Counted from the first letter of the stretch, positions 1 through 8,203 are shown. The stretch is DNA of 64,000 nucleotides from CAVQGZ01 sp942491665 (GCA_942491665.1 CALOBR010000016.1:124001-188000); one strand, 5' to 3'. Translations and numbers: made by a program. The notes: generated from the letters alone by a model not told the origin.

Positions 1-9
1 GGAGTGCTG

Positions 10-573
10 CTAGAAGTTGTACGGATCGACGCTCGCGATCTTCAGCTCCTGTTCGGTGCCGTCGCCACCCGCGTTCACGCTGCCGCTGTCGACGATGATG
101 ATCAGGAGTATGGCGTCGTCATCCGCGCTATTCATGGTGGAGGAGGACTGTTGCGCCACGCGGAAGCGCCACCCTTGCTGAGCGACGACCGCGTCATCGA
201 TTCGTTCGATTCCGCCCGTCGATCTCACGATGTTCTCAAGGCCACCGGTGAGAGTGTTCCCGGATGCCACCGGTAGACCGAAGACCGTCGCATCGTCCGT
301 GCTCATCTCTCGAAGGGCCTCGACGTCGCCCGCGTTGACGGCAGCGTAGAAGTCGTCGAGCAGAGCCTCGACCTCGTCGTTGGTCCCGCCGTCTGAGTCT
401 TGGGCGAACAGCAGGTATCCCGCGCCCACGCCGACGGCAGCGGCGATCAGCCCGACGACCACGACGACGAACCAGTCCGTGGCCGTCTTACCGTCTCGAT
501 CCTTCCTGGGCGGCGATGCCGGCATCCCCACATCCGCGGTTCTTGACTCTGCCTCTGGCTGGGTCGTCGTCAT
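10..573 (-). CDS. Single-pass membrane protein with extracytoplasmic NTF2-like domain
   Basis: A 187-residue protein. A hydrophilic N-terminus is followed by one membrane helix at about residues 34-57. The outer part begins with a helix containing 'LLDDFYAAVNAGDVEAL', which resembles the first helix of NTF2/SnoaL-like domains; such domains often sense or bind small ligands, but no catalytic site is visible. The ATG is preceded by GGGAG. It is divergent from the GntR/LacI-type regulator at 659, with 85 bp between them that could serve both. Function is unknown; the fold is inferred from one sequence pattern only. Confidence 0.75.
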   Translation of the reverse strand: MTTTQPEAESRTADVGMPASPPRKDRDGKTATDWFVVVVVGLIAAAVGVGAGYLLFAQDSDGGTNDEVEALLDDFYAAVNAGDVEALREMSTDDATVFGLPVASGNTLTGGLENIVRSTGGIERIDDAVVAQQGWRFRVAQQSSSTMNSADDDAILLIIIVDSGSVNAGGDGTEQELKIASVDPYNF

Positions 574-585
574 GGTGCCGCTCCC

Positions 586-629
586 TTGACTCGGTCCTTC
601 AGGCTGCTTTGATACTATGTTCTAGCACA
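586..629 (+). promoter_or_regulatory. Promoter/operator region of the GntR-LacI chimera
   Basis: TTGACT lies at 586-591 and TACTAT at 613-618; the 21-bp spacing is long. The 12-bp near-palindrome TGTTCTAGCACA (618-629) overlaps the -10 and could be an autoregulatory operator. This is inference from symmetry and position. Confidence 0.35.
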
Positions 630-658
630 ACAATCCGGCAGGAGACAATGGTTCCCCG

Positions 659-1810
659 ATGGACATCTCGCAGTACCTGAGGATTGACCGTGACGGCGCC
701 CTCCCGCTCACGGTCCAGCTCGTCCAACAGCTGAGATGGCTCATTGTGCGGGGACAGACCGGCGTTGGTGACAGGCTTCCGCCGGTGCGTGAACTCGCCG
801 ACGAGCTCGGGATCAACATGCACACCGTCCGCGCCGCCTACCAGGAGCTGTCCAGCGCAGGCTTGGTCACCAGCCGCCCCGGAGCGGGCACCACGGTTGC
901 CGCGTACGACCCGGAACGGCTCGGTACCAACGTTGCCGGTATCCCCAGCTTCACCATCGGGGTGATCGTCCCCTCCCTTGAGGAGTTCTACACCCCCATG
1001 CTCGAAGCCATCGACGACGCACTGGAACACGGACCGACCATGGTGGTGGTGTGCAACACCCGGGAAGTCCCCACGAAGGCAGCCTGGTTCGTGGACCAGC
1101 TCGTCGCCAGAGGAACCGACGGCATCATCCTCATCGCCCACGATCCATACGACCCCTCCGGCGCACCGATACCCCGAGTACCTGCCAACGTCCCCACCGT
1201 GGTGGTCGATTGGCCCACCGCTTCCGACCCCGTCGTCGTGTTCGACATGCACGGAGCCGGACACCAAGCCGCCGCCCACCTCATCGAGCACGGCCACGAA
1301 CGCATCGGGGTCATCACCCCGCCGATGGCAGCACCCAGCGTCGCCGAGACCCACGCCGGCATCCATCAGGCTCTCAGCGACGCCTCGCTCACCCTTCAGC
1401 CCGACGACTTCGCACACGTCTCCGACTTCGCCACCCCAGCCGGAATCGACGGCGCCGAACAACTCCTCGCACTCGATCCACCCCCAACCGCGATCCTCGC
1501 ACTCGGCGACCAGCTCGCCATCGGAGTCATCCACGCCGCCCGCAGCCACGGCCTGGCCATCCCCACCGACCTCGCCCTGGTCAGCATCGGAGACATCGCC
1601 GTCGCCCCCTACCTCGACCCACCCCTCACGACCGTCCACCAAGACCCCGCCGCCGCGGGAACGGCAGCCACCCAGGCACTCCTCCACCTCATCAACGGCG
1701 AAGCACCCGAGGCCACCCGACTCTCCCTACCCACCACCCTCATCATCCGTCGCAGCTGCGGCTGCCCAGCAGAACCCATCCCGTCGCAACATCAGCGGCA
1801 CGACACCTGA
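659..1810 (+). CDS. GntR-type DNA-binding / LacI-type sensor chimeric regulator
   Basis: A 383-residue repressor-like protein. Residues 1-75 form a GntR winged helix ('LPPVRELADELGINMHTVR', then 'YQELSSAGLVTSRPGAGT'). From about residue 98 ('FTIGVIVPSLEEFYTPM') the rest is a LacI/GalR periplasmic-binding-protein fold with 'HLIEHGHERIGVITPP' and 'PTAILALGDQLAIGVIHAA'. The same two-part design is known from Bacillus AraR, which binds a sugar. Start is ATG after GGAG at 641-644. No sugar transport or catabolic genes lie beside it, so the ligand cannot be guessed. It is divergent from the membrane protein at 10-573. Confidence 0.88.
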   Translation: MDISQYLRIDRDGALPLTVQLVQQLRWLIVRGQTGVGDRLPPVRELADELGINMHTVRAAYQELSSAGLVTSRPGAGTTVAAYDPERLGTNVAGIPSFTIGVIVPSLEEFYTPMLEAIDDALEHGPTMVVVCNTREVPTKAAWFVDQLVARGTDGIILIAHDPYDPSGAPIPRVPANVPTVVVDWPTASDPVVVFDMHGAGHQAAAHLIEHGHERIGVITPPMAAPSVAETHAGIHQALSDASLTLQPDDFAHVSDFATPAGIDGAEQLLALDPPPTAILALGDQLAIGVIHAARSHGLAIPTDLALVSIGDIAVAPYLDPPLTTVHQDPAAAGTAATQALLHLINGEAPEATRLSLPTTLIIRRSCGCPAEPIPSQHQRHDT

Positions 1811-2136
1811 GGCTCGGTACCTCCCACCCGAACGGACACGGCCCGCTCGGACGCCTACGTCACTGCGCCGCCTGCGGACGCAGTTCACGGGATGCGGATC
1901 GGGGCTAGCGTCGGCGGGTTCGCGTGGTTGGTCAGCCCGTGAGCGACCCTTAGGCCGTCCTCCAACGCGGAGAGGGCCGGTGGCGCCCCCTTGTGGACCA
2001 TCCCAGAGCCGGCACCAGTCAGGCACCAATGGGCCGGTACCCGATGGGCCGCGGTGAGAACCATTGCAGGATCGGCGGAAGGGTCCTCCACCGACTCCGC
2101 CATCGCCTTCCCACCCCGCGGCATGGCATCGTGAAC
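1811..2136. other. Intergenic stretch without a recognised gene
   Basis: 326 bp between the regulator and the esterase. I see no RNA gene, strong hairpin or convincing promoter. Open frames exist on both strands but have no ribosome-binding site or recognisable protein features. Confidence 0.5.
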
Positions 2137-2985
2137 ATGGTGGCAGGTCAGCGAAGGGGTCGAGCGTGGCCGTCCCTGGCGACGGCGGCACTCGTGGCCG
2201 TGACCGGATGGATGTCGGGTTGCGCAGACCCGCAGGCGACATCGGCGCAGACCCCGACCCCCCCAGCCCCCTACGACCCCGCGACGGGTGCCACCGTCTT
2301 TCTCCCCCAAGACCTGACGGCCGCTGTTCCGCTGGTGGTGATGGTTCCTGGCGGTGGCTGGGTGAGCGCCGACCCCAGCGGCATGGCGAGTCTGGCCCGA
2401 ACCCTGTCCGAGGAGGGCATCGCGGTGGTCACTGTCACCTATCGGACCGCCACCGATGGCGCCTACTACCCGCTTCCGCCCCAAGACGTTGCCTGTGCGA
2501 TCGCCTACGCCGCGCAGGTCGCTACCGACGCCGACGTTGATCCGGCCGAGATCGTCGTGCTGGGGCACTCGGCCGGCGCGCAACTGGCGGCCTTGGTCGC
2601 TCTCCAACCCGAGGAGTACGTCACGGACTCGTGCGACTACTTGTCGGTAGCCGCAGATCGACTGATCGGCCTGGCCGGCCCCTACGACGTTGTCGCGGCA
2701 CAAGGCGCGGCCATGAACCTCTTTGGCTCGCCACCGACAGGCCCCGACGACTGGTCCCGTGGAAATCCTGTCCACCAGGCGGACAGCCGCCCCGAGATCG
2801 CGGCGCTCCTCATCCATGGTCTCAGCGACACCTTGGTGCCCATCGAGTTCACCGAAGACTTCGCCGCTGCGTTGACCGACGGGGGGCACGAGGTGTCGAC
2901 GCAGTACCCGGAGGGCGTGACGCACGCCTCGGTCTACTCCTCCGAGGTGGCGGCCGAGCCGATCACCACATGGTTGGGCTCATAG
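2137..2985 (+). CDS. Alpha/beta-hydrolase (esterase) lipoprotein
   Basis: A 282-residue predicted carboxylesterase. The N-terminus has basic residues, a hydrophobic stretch and the lipobox 'MSGC', so it is probably a lipoprotein held on the outer face of the membrane. The oxyanion region is 'VPGGGW', the nucleophile is Ser in 'GHSAG', the acid is probably Asp in 'LSDTLVP', and the base His is in 'VTHAS'. This matches the BD-FAE/hormone-sensitive-lipase group acting on small esters. The ATG at 2137 is chosen because it places the signal peptide correctly; GTG at 2131 is an alternative and no strong ribosome-binding site is seen. Substrate unknown. Confidence 0.85.
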   Translation: MVAGQRRGRAWPSLATAALVAVTGWMSGCADPQATSAQTPTPPAPYDPATGATVFLPQDLTAAVPLVVMVPGGGWVSADPSGMASLARTLSEEGIAVVTVTYRTATDGAYYPLPPQDVACAIAYAAQVATDADVDPAEIVVLGHSAGAQLAALVALQPEEYVTDSCDYLSVAADRLIGLAGPYDVVAAQGAAMNLFGSPPTGPDDWSRGNPVHQADSRPEIAALLIHGLSDTLVPIEFTEDFAAALTDGGHEVSTQYPEGVTHASVYSSEVAAEPITTWLGS

Positions 2986-3262
2986 CCCTGGTCCGCGCCG
3001 AGCCGCACTCCGGTCGACAACGGTCGACGCACTGGAGTCAGCCGGGTTCTCGGTCCGTCCAGCATTCCTGCGCAGGCCGACTGGGCCTGTGGACGTGGGT
3101 CACTTCGGCCGCCAGTGACGCGCAACCCCCGAGGCTGAGAGAAAGGGGATCCTTGCCGCTGCAACACACGAGCGTCGGATTCGGCTCGGTTGCCTCGCGG
3201 GGGTCGATTCGAGCCACGATAGGCGCCGGTTTCGCGCCATCTTCCACGCATCCCGACAACAA

Positions 3263-4624
3263 CTAGATGCCAGGGGCCATGTCGACGAAGCGGCTGTAGT
3301 GGCCCTGGAAGGCCACGGTGATGGTGCCCGTGGGCCCGTTGCGGTGCTTGGCCACGATGAAGTCGGCCTCCCCTGCCCTGGGCGACTCCTTCTCGTAGGC
3401 GTCCTCGCGGTGCAGGAGTATGACCATGTCGGCGTCCTGCTCGAGCGATCCGCTTTCGCGCAGGTCGGAGAGCATCGGCTTCTTGTCGGTGCGCTGCTCG
3501 GGACCACGGTTGAGTTGTGACAGCGCGACAACCGGCACGCCCAACTCCTTGGCGAGAAGCTTCAGCGACCGGGAGAACTCGCTTACCTCGACCTGGCGGC
3601 TCTCCACTCGTTTGCCCGAAGACATGAGTTGCAGGTAGTCCAGTACCACCAGGCGCAGGTCGTGCCGCTGCTTCAGGCGACGGCACTTCGCGCGAATCTC
3701 CATCATCGTCATGTTGGGCGAGTCGTCGATGAACATCGGCGCCGCCGACACCGCTCCGGTTGTGCGGGCGATGCGGTCCCAGTCCTGGTCGGTCATGGTG
3801 CCGCTGCGCATGTGGTGCAGGGGCACCCTGGCCTCGGCCGAGAGCATGCGCATCGTGATCTCGTTGCGCCCCATCTCAAGCGAGAACACCACGGAGGTGA
3901 GCCCGTGGTGCAGCGAGGCCGCCCGCGCGATGTCGAGGGCCAGGGTTGACTTTCCGATGGCCGGTCGTGCGGCAACGATGACGAGCTGTCCGCCGTGAAG
4001 GCCGTTGGTGAGAGCGTCGAGGTCGGTGAACCCGGTCGGAACACCCACGAGCGATCCGTCGTGACCGCTGATGGCCTCGATCTCGTCGAGGGTGCCTTGT
4101 AGTAGGTCGGCGATCGGCGCATAGTCCTCGGACGTGCGCCGGTCGTTCACCCCGAACACCTCGGCCTGAGCTCGATCGACGACCTGGTCGATGTCTCCCT
4201 CGCCGCCGTAGCCCATCTGCACGATACGAGTGCCGGCCTCGACCAGACGCCGCAGGATCGCCCGCTCATGCACGATCTCGGCGTAGTAGCCGGCGTTCGC
4301 GGCGGTCGGCACGCCGGCGACCAGGGTATGCACGTAGGGCGCCCCGCCCACCCGGGTGAGCTCACCCCTCTTCTGCAGGTCGGCGGACAGCGTCACCGCG
4401 TCGGCCGGCTCACCGCGTCCGTAGAGGTCGAGGATCGTGTCGTAGATCGTCTCGTGAGCCGGACGGTAGAAGTCCATGCCGTGCAGCAGCTCGACGACGT
4501 CGGCAATCGCGTCCTTGCTGAGCAGCATCGCGCCAAGCACAGACTGCTCGGCGGCGATGTCTTGCGGAGGCGTCCGGTCGAACTCGCGACTGGACTGGGA
4601 GACGGGCAGCTCGGTGACACTCAC
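3263..4624 (-). CDS. dnaB: Replicative DNA helicase DnaB
   Basis: 453 residues, normal for an intein-free DnaB. It is the ring helicase that unwinds DNA ahead of the replisome. The N-terminal domain (about 18-120, 'PPQDIAAEQSVLGAMLLS') contacts primase; the RecA-like core has Walker A 'ARPAIGKST' (219-227), 'FSLEMGR' and Walker B 'LVVLDYLQLM'. The GTG at 4624 is chosen because AAGGGGG lies just upstream and the product begins VSVTELP, like other actinobacterial DnaB; the longer frame adds 51 unconserved residues. It lies downstream of the rpsF-ssb-rpsR-rplI operon but behind a terminator and its own DnaA-box pair. Confidence 0.97.
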   Translation of the reverse strand: MSVTELPVSQSSREFDRTPPQDIAAEQSVLGAMLLSKDAIADVVELLHGMDFYRPAHETIYDTILDLYGRGEPADAVTLSADLQKRGELTRVGGAPYVHTLVAGVPTAANAGYYAEIVHERAILRRLVEAGTRIVQMGYGGEGDIDQVVDRAQAEVFGVNDRRTSEDYAPIADLLQGTLDEIEAISGHDGSLVGVPTGFTDLDALTNGLHGGQLVIVAARPAIGKSTLALDIARAASLHHGLTSVVFSLEMGRNEITMRMLSAEARVPLHHMRSGTMTDQDWDRIARTTGAVSAAPMFIDDSPNMTMMEIRAKCRRLKQRHDLRLVVLDYLQLMSSGKRVESRQVEVSEFSRSLKLLAKELGVPVVALSQLNRGPEQRTDKKPMLSDLRESGSLEQDADMVILLHREDAYEKESPRAGEADFIVAKHRNGPTGTITVAFQGHYSRFVDMAPGI

Positions 4625-4789
4625 TACGCGACCCCCTTCTGCGACCACGACTACCGTCGCGGCGACCTGTACGTCGGACCCTTCGATGGTGCTTGCGGGG
4701 TCCGACACAACCGCCCACCTGCGCACCCTGAACTGTGCTGGCGGGTGCGAGGTCACCGTAGGGGGCAGCGCGCGCACGACAGAACGCCA

Positions 4790-4812
4790 CTGTCCACAGC
4801 GCCTGTGGACAG
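4790..4812. promoter_or_regulatory. Inverted pair of DnaA boxes upstream of dnaB
   Basis: CTGTCCACA (4790-4798) and its exact reverse complement TGTGGACAG (4804-4812) face each other across 5 bp. Each differs by one base from the actinobacterial DnaA box TTGTCCACA. They sit about 170 bp upstream of the dnaB start, in a 407-bp gap (4625-5031) that otherwise holds only the rplI terminator. Confidence 0.6.
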
Positions 4813-4960
4813 ACTGGGGACGAGCAGAGGTCGTGCCAGGTCAGGTCACTGGGGTCGTACACAGAGGCTGGGGATGACACGCCGAGGCAGGCGGCCGACA
4901 CGCCCGAGCCACCCCCGGCTGACCTGCACTGCCATGGGTGCCGAGTTGTGGAGAAACGCT

Positions 4961-4998
4961 GAGGCCCGGCCGTCTCACAATATGGACGGCCGGGCCTC
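4961..4998 (-). terminator. Terminator of the rpsF-ssb-rpsR-rplI operon
   Basis: A perfect 14-bp stem (GAGGCCCGGCCGTC / GACGGCCGGGCCTC) with a 10-nt loop, 34 bp beyond the rplI stop. There is no T-tract, which is common for actinobacterial terminators. Confidence 0.8.
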
Positions 4999-5031
4999 GG
5001 GCGGTTCGCTCAAGGAGCGCGGTGATGACCG

Positions 5032-5478
5032 CTAGGACGCCTGAACGTCGATCTGGACGTCGGCGACGACCTCGGGGTGCAGACGGACGCGGACAGCGTG
5101 CCTTCCGAGTGTCTTGATCGGAGCGCTGACCTCGACGCGACGACGGTCGACGGACACGCCCGAGGCATCCGCGATGGCGCCGGCGATGTCCGAAGGCGTG
5201 ATGGCCCCGAAGAGCCGACCACCGTCGCCTGCGCGAGCGGTGAGCACCACCTCGGTCGACCCGAGCGTCGCAGCGACCTCGGACGCCGACGTCTGGTCGG
5301 CGATCTCACGCTCGGTCTTGGCCTTGCGCAGCGACTCGATCTGCGACTCCGAGCCGCGGGTCCATCGCATCGCGTAGCCGCGAGGGATCAGGTAGTTGCG
5401 TGCGTAGCCATCCTTGACCTCGGCCACGTCGCCGGCCGACCCGACGCCGGCGACCTCCTGCATGAGGATTATCTTCAT
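5032..5478 (-). CDS. rplI: 50S ribosomal protein L9
   Basis: 148 residues, full length. L9 binds 23S rRNA near the base of the L1 stalk and helps keep frame. The N-terminal domain carries 'GDVAEVKDGYARNYLIPRGYA', the L9 signature, followed by a long linking helix rich in charged residues and the C-terminal domain. Last gene of the operon, 11 bp after rpsR; a strong hairpin follows. Confidence 0.97.
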   Translation of the reverse strand: MKIILMQEVAGVGSAGDVAEVKDGYARNYLIPRGYAMRWTRGSESQIESLRKAKTEREIADQTSASEVAATLGSTEVVLTARAGDGGRLFGAITPSDIAGAIADASGVSVDRRRVEVSAPIKTLGRHAVRVRLHPEVVADVQIDVQAS

Positions 5479-5489
5479 GTCCGCCCCCT

Positions 5490-5726
5490 CTACCGCGTAG
5501 TCGAGGTGTAGGGGAGCAGCGCCATCTCGCGAGCGTTCTTGACGGCCCGGGCGATCTGACGCTGCTGCTGCACGGTGACACCGGTAACCCGACGGGCGCG
5601 GATCTTTCCCCGGTCAGAAATGAACTTGCGCAGCAGCGCGGTGTCCTTGTAGTCGACGTACTTGACGCCGGCTGCTTTCAACGGGTTCTGCTTCTTCTTG
5701 GGCTTGCGGGGGGGTGGCTTCGCCAT
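5490..5726 (-). CDS. rpsR: 30S ribosomal protein S18 (zinc-ligand-free form)
   Basis: 78 residues starting MAKPPPRKPKKK. The core 'YVDYKDTALLRKFISDRGKI' and the C-terminal 'NAREMALLPYTSTTR' identify S18, which binds S6 on the platform of the small subunit. It has no cysteine at all: where many actinobacterial housekeeping copies carry CxxC near residue 17 and another Cys after 'RVTG', this one has AAGVKYV and RVTGVT. It is therefore the 'C-minus' type although it sits in the standard rpsF-ssb-rpsR-rplI operon. The start is the ATG directly before the conserved MAKP; upstream in-frame sequence is not conserved. Confidence 0.95.
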   Translation of the reverse strand: MAKPPPRKPKKKQNPLKAAGVKYVDYKDTALLRKFISDRGKIRARRVTGVTVQQQRQIARAVKNAREMALLPYTSTTR

Positions 5727-5830
5727 CGTGGTGCTCCAGTTGCTGAGCCCGGCGTCGTGCCGGGATGGACGGATGGGGATGCGCCCGGGTGGGCGCGGAG
5801 TGCCTGACCAGGTGGCCCGACACTCGGGTT

Positions 5831-6361
5831 CTAGAAGGGGGGCTCGTCGCTGTCGGCCGAACCGCTGGACCAGGGGTCGGGAGCGGGCGTCGAGGCAACC
5901 CAAGGGTCGGAGCCACCGCCTTGGCCGCCGCCGGGCGCCTGCGCGCCCTGTCCACCCTGCTGGGGCTGACCTCCACCGAACCCTCCGGTGCCGGACCGCT
6001 GGGTTCGCTGCACTTTCGCGGTGGCGTAGCGGAGCGCGGGGCCGATCTCTTCGACCTCGAGCTCGACGACCGTTCGCTTCTCACCCTCGCGGGTCTCGTA
6101 CGAACGCTGCTTCAACCGTCCGGACACGATCACTCGCGCCCCACGGTTGAGCGACTCGGCGACGTTCTCGGCGTACTGACGCCAGACCGAGCAACGCATG
6201 AACAGCGTGTCGCCGTCCTCCCAGCTGTTCGACTCGCGCTTGAACATACGCGGGGTCGAGGCAACGGTGAAGTTGGCGACCGCGGCCCCGCTGGGCGTGA
6301 ACCGCAGCTCGGGGTCGTCGGTCAGGTTTCCGATGACGGTGATGACGGTGTCTCCGGCCAC
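5831..6361 (-). CDS. ssb: Single-stranded DNA-binding protein
   Basis: 176 residues. An OB fold (about 1-110, beginning 'MAGDTVITVIGNLTDDPEL') binds single-stranded DNA at the fork and in repair. It is followed by a disordered Gly/Gln-rich linker and the acidic tip 'SDEPPF', which recruits other replication and repair proteins. Located between rpsF and rpsR as usual, with 50 bp to rpsF and 104 bp to rpsR. Confidence 0.97.
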   Translation of the reverse strand: MAGDTVITVIGNLTDDPELRFTPSGAAVANFTVASTPRMFKRESNSWEDGDTLFMRCSVWRQYAENVAESLNRGARVIVSGRLKQRSYETREGEKRTVVELEVEEIGPALRYATAKVQRTQRSGTGGFGGGQPQQGGQGAQAPGGGQGGGSDPWVASTPAPDPWSSGSADSDEPPF

Positions 6362-6411
6362 AGACGGCTCCTTCGTCGACGTGAGACGGGTGGGTGCGTG
6401 CGCGCTTCGCC

Positions 6412-6702
6412 TCAGTGAAGCTCGGGACGCAGGACCTTGGTGCGCAGAACCGACTCGTTCAGGGACAGCTGTCGGTCAAGCTCCTTGACGGCGGCCGGCT
6501 CGCACTGCAGGTCGAGGACGGCGTAGATGCCTTCGGAGCGCTTGTTGATCTCGTAGGCAAGTCGGCGACGACCCCACACGTCGATCTTGTCCACTGTTCC
6601 GCCGGACTGACGGATCACGTTGAGGTACGTGTCGATGCTCGGGCCGATGGTGCGCTCCTCGAGATCGGGATCGAGGATCACCATGACTTCGTAGTGACGC
6701 AT
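6412..6702 (-). CDS. rpsF: 30S ribosomal protein S6
   Basis: 96 residues: 'MRHYEVMVILDPDLEE' start and 'GRRRLAYEINKRSEGIY' centre are the S6 signatures. S6 pairs with S18 on 16S rRNA. First gene of the operon; AGGAGG lies 8 nt before the ATG. A 7-bp hairpin at 6732-6750 in the leader may take part in control by S6:S18. Confidence 0.97.
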   Translation of the reverse strand: MRHYEVMVILDPDLEERTIGPSIDTYLNVIRQSGGTVDKIDVWGRRRLAYEINKRSEGIYAVLDLQCEPAAVKELDRQLSLNESVLRTKVLRPELH

Positions 6703-7042
6703 TGCCGAACCACCTCCTATGGGCTCAGGCGGCCACGGTCGTTCCGTGGCAGGAGGGCATATGCGGTGTCGCAGCGCTGGTGCATCACCTTTGGCGGGGG
6801 CGCTACCAGCGGGAACGACCTGCGAAAGGGTAGCAGCCCGGACAGGCCGTCCAGCATTCGTCCACAGTCACCAGAGATGCCTGCGCAGCAGTCATCTGCA
6901 CCCATCGTCAAGCGACGTCTGCCCGTTCGCCGGCCCGGCCCCGAGGTTGGCGAGCCGAAGCCGTGGCTAGCGGGGCATTCACCTCGTTGACCACACCCCT
7001 ACCGAGGTGACGTGATCACTGGGGCTGAGGGTCGCTGACGGG
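6703..7042. other. Leader and promoter region of the rpsF operon
   Basis: 340 bp. It holds the hairpin GCCACGG/CCGTGGC (6732-6750), a one-mismatch DnaA box TCGTCCACA (6858-6866) and an inverted repeat TCACCTCG/CGAGGTGA (6979-6986, 7003-7010) that may terminate marR, whose stop is at 7043. No gene seen. Confidence 0.5.
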
Positions 7043-7513
7043 TCAGGCGCCGGCGACCGCGCCTGGGCGCACGACGTCGCGCACCTTGCGCAGCGCGCTC
7101 ATCAGGGCCTCGAGCTCGTTGGCGCTCAGCTGTCCGGTGAAGTACTCGTCCAGCATGGCCGTGTGGCCGTCAATCGTGCCCCGGATGCGAGCCGCTCCCT
7201 CGGTGGTCAGTGCGGCCCAGTAGCCCCGGCGGTCGCTCGTGCACGTCTCGCGGCAGACGAGGCCATCGCGCTCGAGCCGGTCGACGACGCGCGTGATGCC
7301 ACTGGTCGACAGCGCGGTCTGGGCGGCGAGGTCGCTCATCCGCAGGCGTGAGCCGTCGCTGCGCAGCAACCGCAGCAGCACCTCGAACTCGGTCTCGTTG
7401 AGTCCATGCTGCTTGATCTGCGGCGACAGCACCGACCACAGCCCCTTGTACGTCTCGGCGAGCAGCCCCATCGCGGTCAGACGAGGGTCGTCCAGTGCTG
7501 TCGCGGGGGTCAT
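7043..7513 (-). CDS. MarR-family transcriptional regulator
   Basis: 156 residues with the MarR winged helix: 'LNETEFEVLLRLLRSDG', recognition helix region 'DLAAQTALSTSGITRVVDRL', and the wing 'RDGLVCRETCTSDRRGYWAAL'. MarR dimers usually repress a neighbouring gene until a ligand binds. It is divergent from the YceI gene, and the 83 bp between them hold a perfect 9-bp inverted repeat, so self-control and control of yceI are likely. Two cysteines flank the wing; whether they sense oxidation cannot be told. Confidence 0.92.
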   Translation of the reverse strand: MTPATALDDPRLTAMGLLAETYKGLWSVLSPQIKQHGLNETEFEVLLRLLRSDGSRLRMSDLAAQTALSTSGITRVVDRLERDGLVCRETCTSDRRGYWAALTTEGAARIRGTIDGHTAMLDEYFTGQLSANELEALMSALRKVRDVVRPGAVAGA

Positions 7514-7549
7514 GTAGAGGAGCCTACCAGGGATAGTTGACGACGCCGT

Positions 7550-7582
7550 TTGTTGTTGCTACACATATCCTCACAACAACAA
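7550..7582. promoter_or_regulatory. Probable MarR operator
   Basis: Perfect inverted repeat TTGTTGTTG (7550-7558) and CAACAACAA (7574-7582), 15 bp apart, in the marR-yceI intergenic region. TTG/CAA arms are typical of MarR sites. The right arm ends 14 bp before the yceI ATG, next to its AGGAGG. Confidence 0.75.
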
Positions 7583-7596
7583 CTCAGGAGGCTCAC

Positions 7597-8178
7597 ATGT
7601 CCACTACCGCTCAGACCGGCTCCCGCGACTGGCAGGGCGTCACCGTCCCTGCTCCCGGCACCTTCGTCATCGACCCGGCACACACGCGCGTCGGCTTCGT
7701 CGCCAAGCACCTCATGGTGACGAAGGTGCGCGGCGCCTTCGGCGAGGTGGAGGGCGCCTTCACCGTGCCCGAGAACCCGCTCGAGGCCAGCGCCCACGCC
7801 ACCATGAAGGCCGCGTCGCTCTCGACCGGGTCGCCCGACCGCGACGCCCACCTGCACTCCGGTGACTTCCTCGACGAGGCGAGCTACCCGGACGTCACGT
7901 ACCGCAGCACCGGCATCTCCGGCGTCTCCGGCGACCGCTTCAAGGTCCAGGGCGAGCTCACCATCCGTGACGTGACGCGGCCCGTCGAGCTCGACGTCGA
8001 GATCGACGGCGTGGCCGGCGACCCGTGGGGTGGCGAGCGGGTGTCGCTCACCGCGCGCGGCGAGATCGACCGCGAGGAGTTCGGCCTCACCTGGAACGTG
8101 GCCCTGGAGAGTGGCGGCGTCTTGGTGAGCAAGAAGGTTGTTCTGGAAATCGACGCCCAGGGCGTTCGCGAGATCTGA
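7597..8178 (+). CDS. YceI-family protein
   Basis: 193 residues without a signal peptide. The family folds as a lipocalin-like barrel that holds long isoprenoid chains. 'FVIDPAHTRVGFVAKHLMVTKVRG' is the typical start of the domain, followed by 'GDFLDEASYPDVTYRS' and 'GELTIRDVTRPVELDV'. Start at 7597 is set by AGGAGG 5 nt upstream; the in-frame ATG at 7537 lies across the operator. Probably repressed by the divergent MarR protein. A 15-bp hairpin ends transcription. Confidence 0.93.
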   Translation: MSTTAQTGSRDWQGVTVPAPGTFVIDPAHTRVGFVAKHLMVTKVRGAFGEVEGAFTVPENPLEASAHATMKAASLSTGSPDRDAHLHSGDFLDEASYPDVTYRSTGISGVSGDRFKVQGELTIRDVTRPVELDVEIDGVAGDPWGGERVSLTARGEIDREEFGLTWNVALESGGVLVSKKVVLEIDAQGVREI

Positions 8179-8203
8179 GGACGTGCACTAGCATTTGGCG
8201 CAC

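Noticed and set aside
2986..3262. Gap between the esterase and dnaB
   Set aside because: Searched for a terminator or small gene; only weak C-run/G-run pairing around 3124-3150, not convincing.
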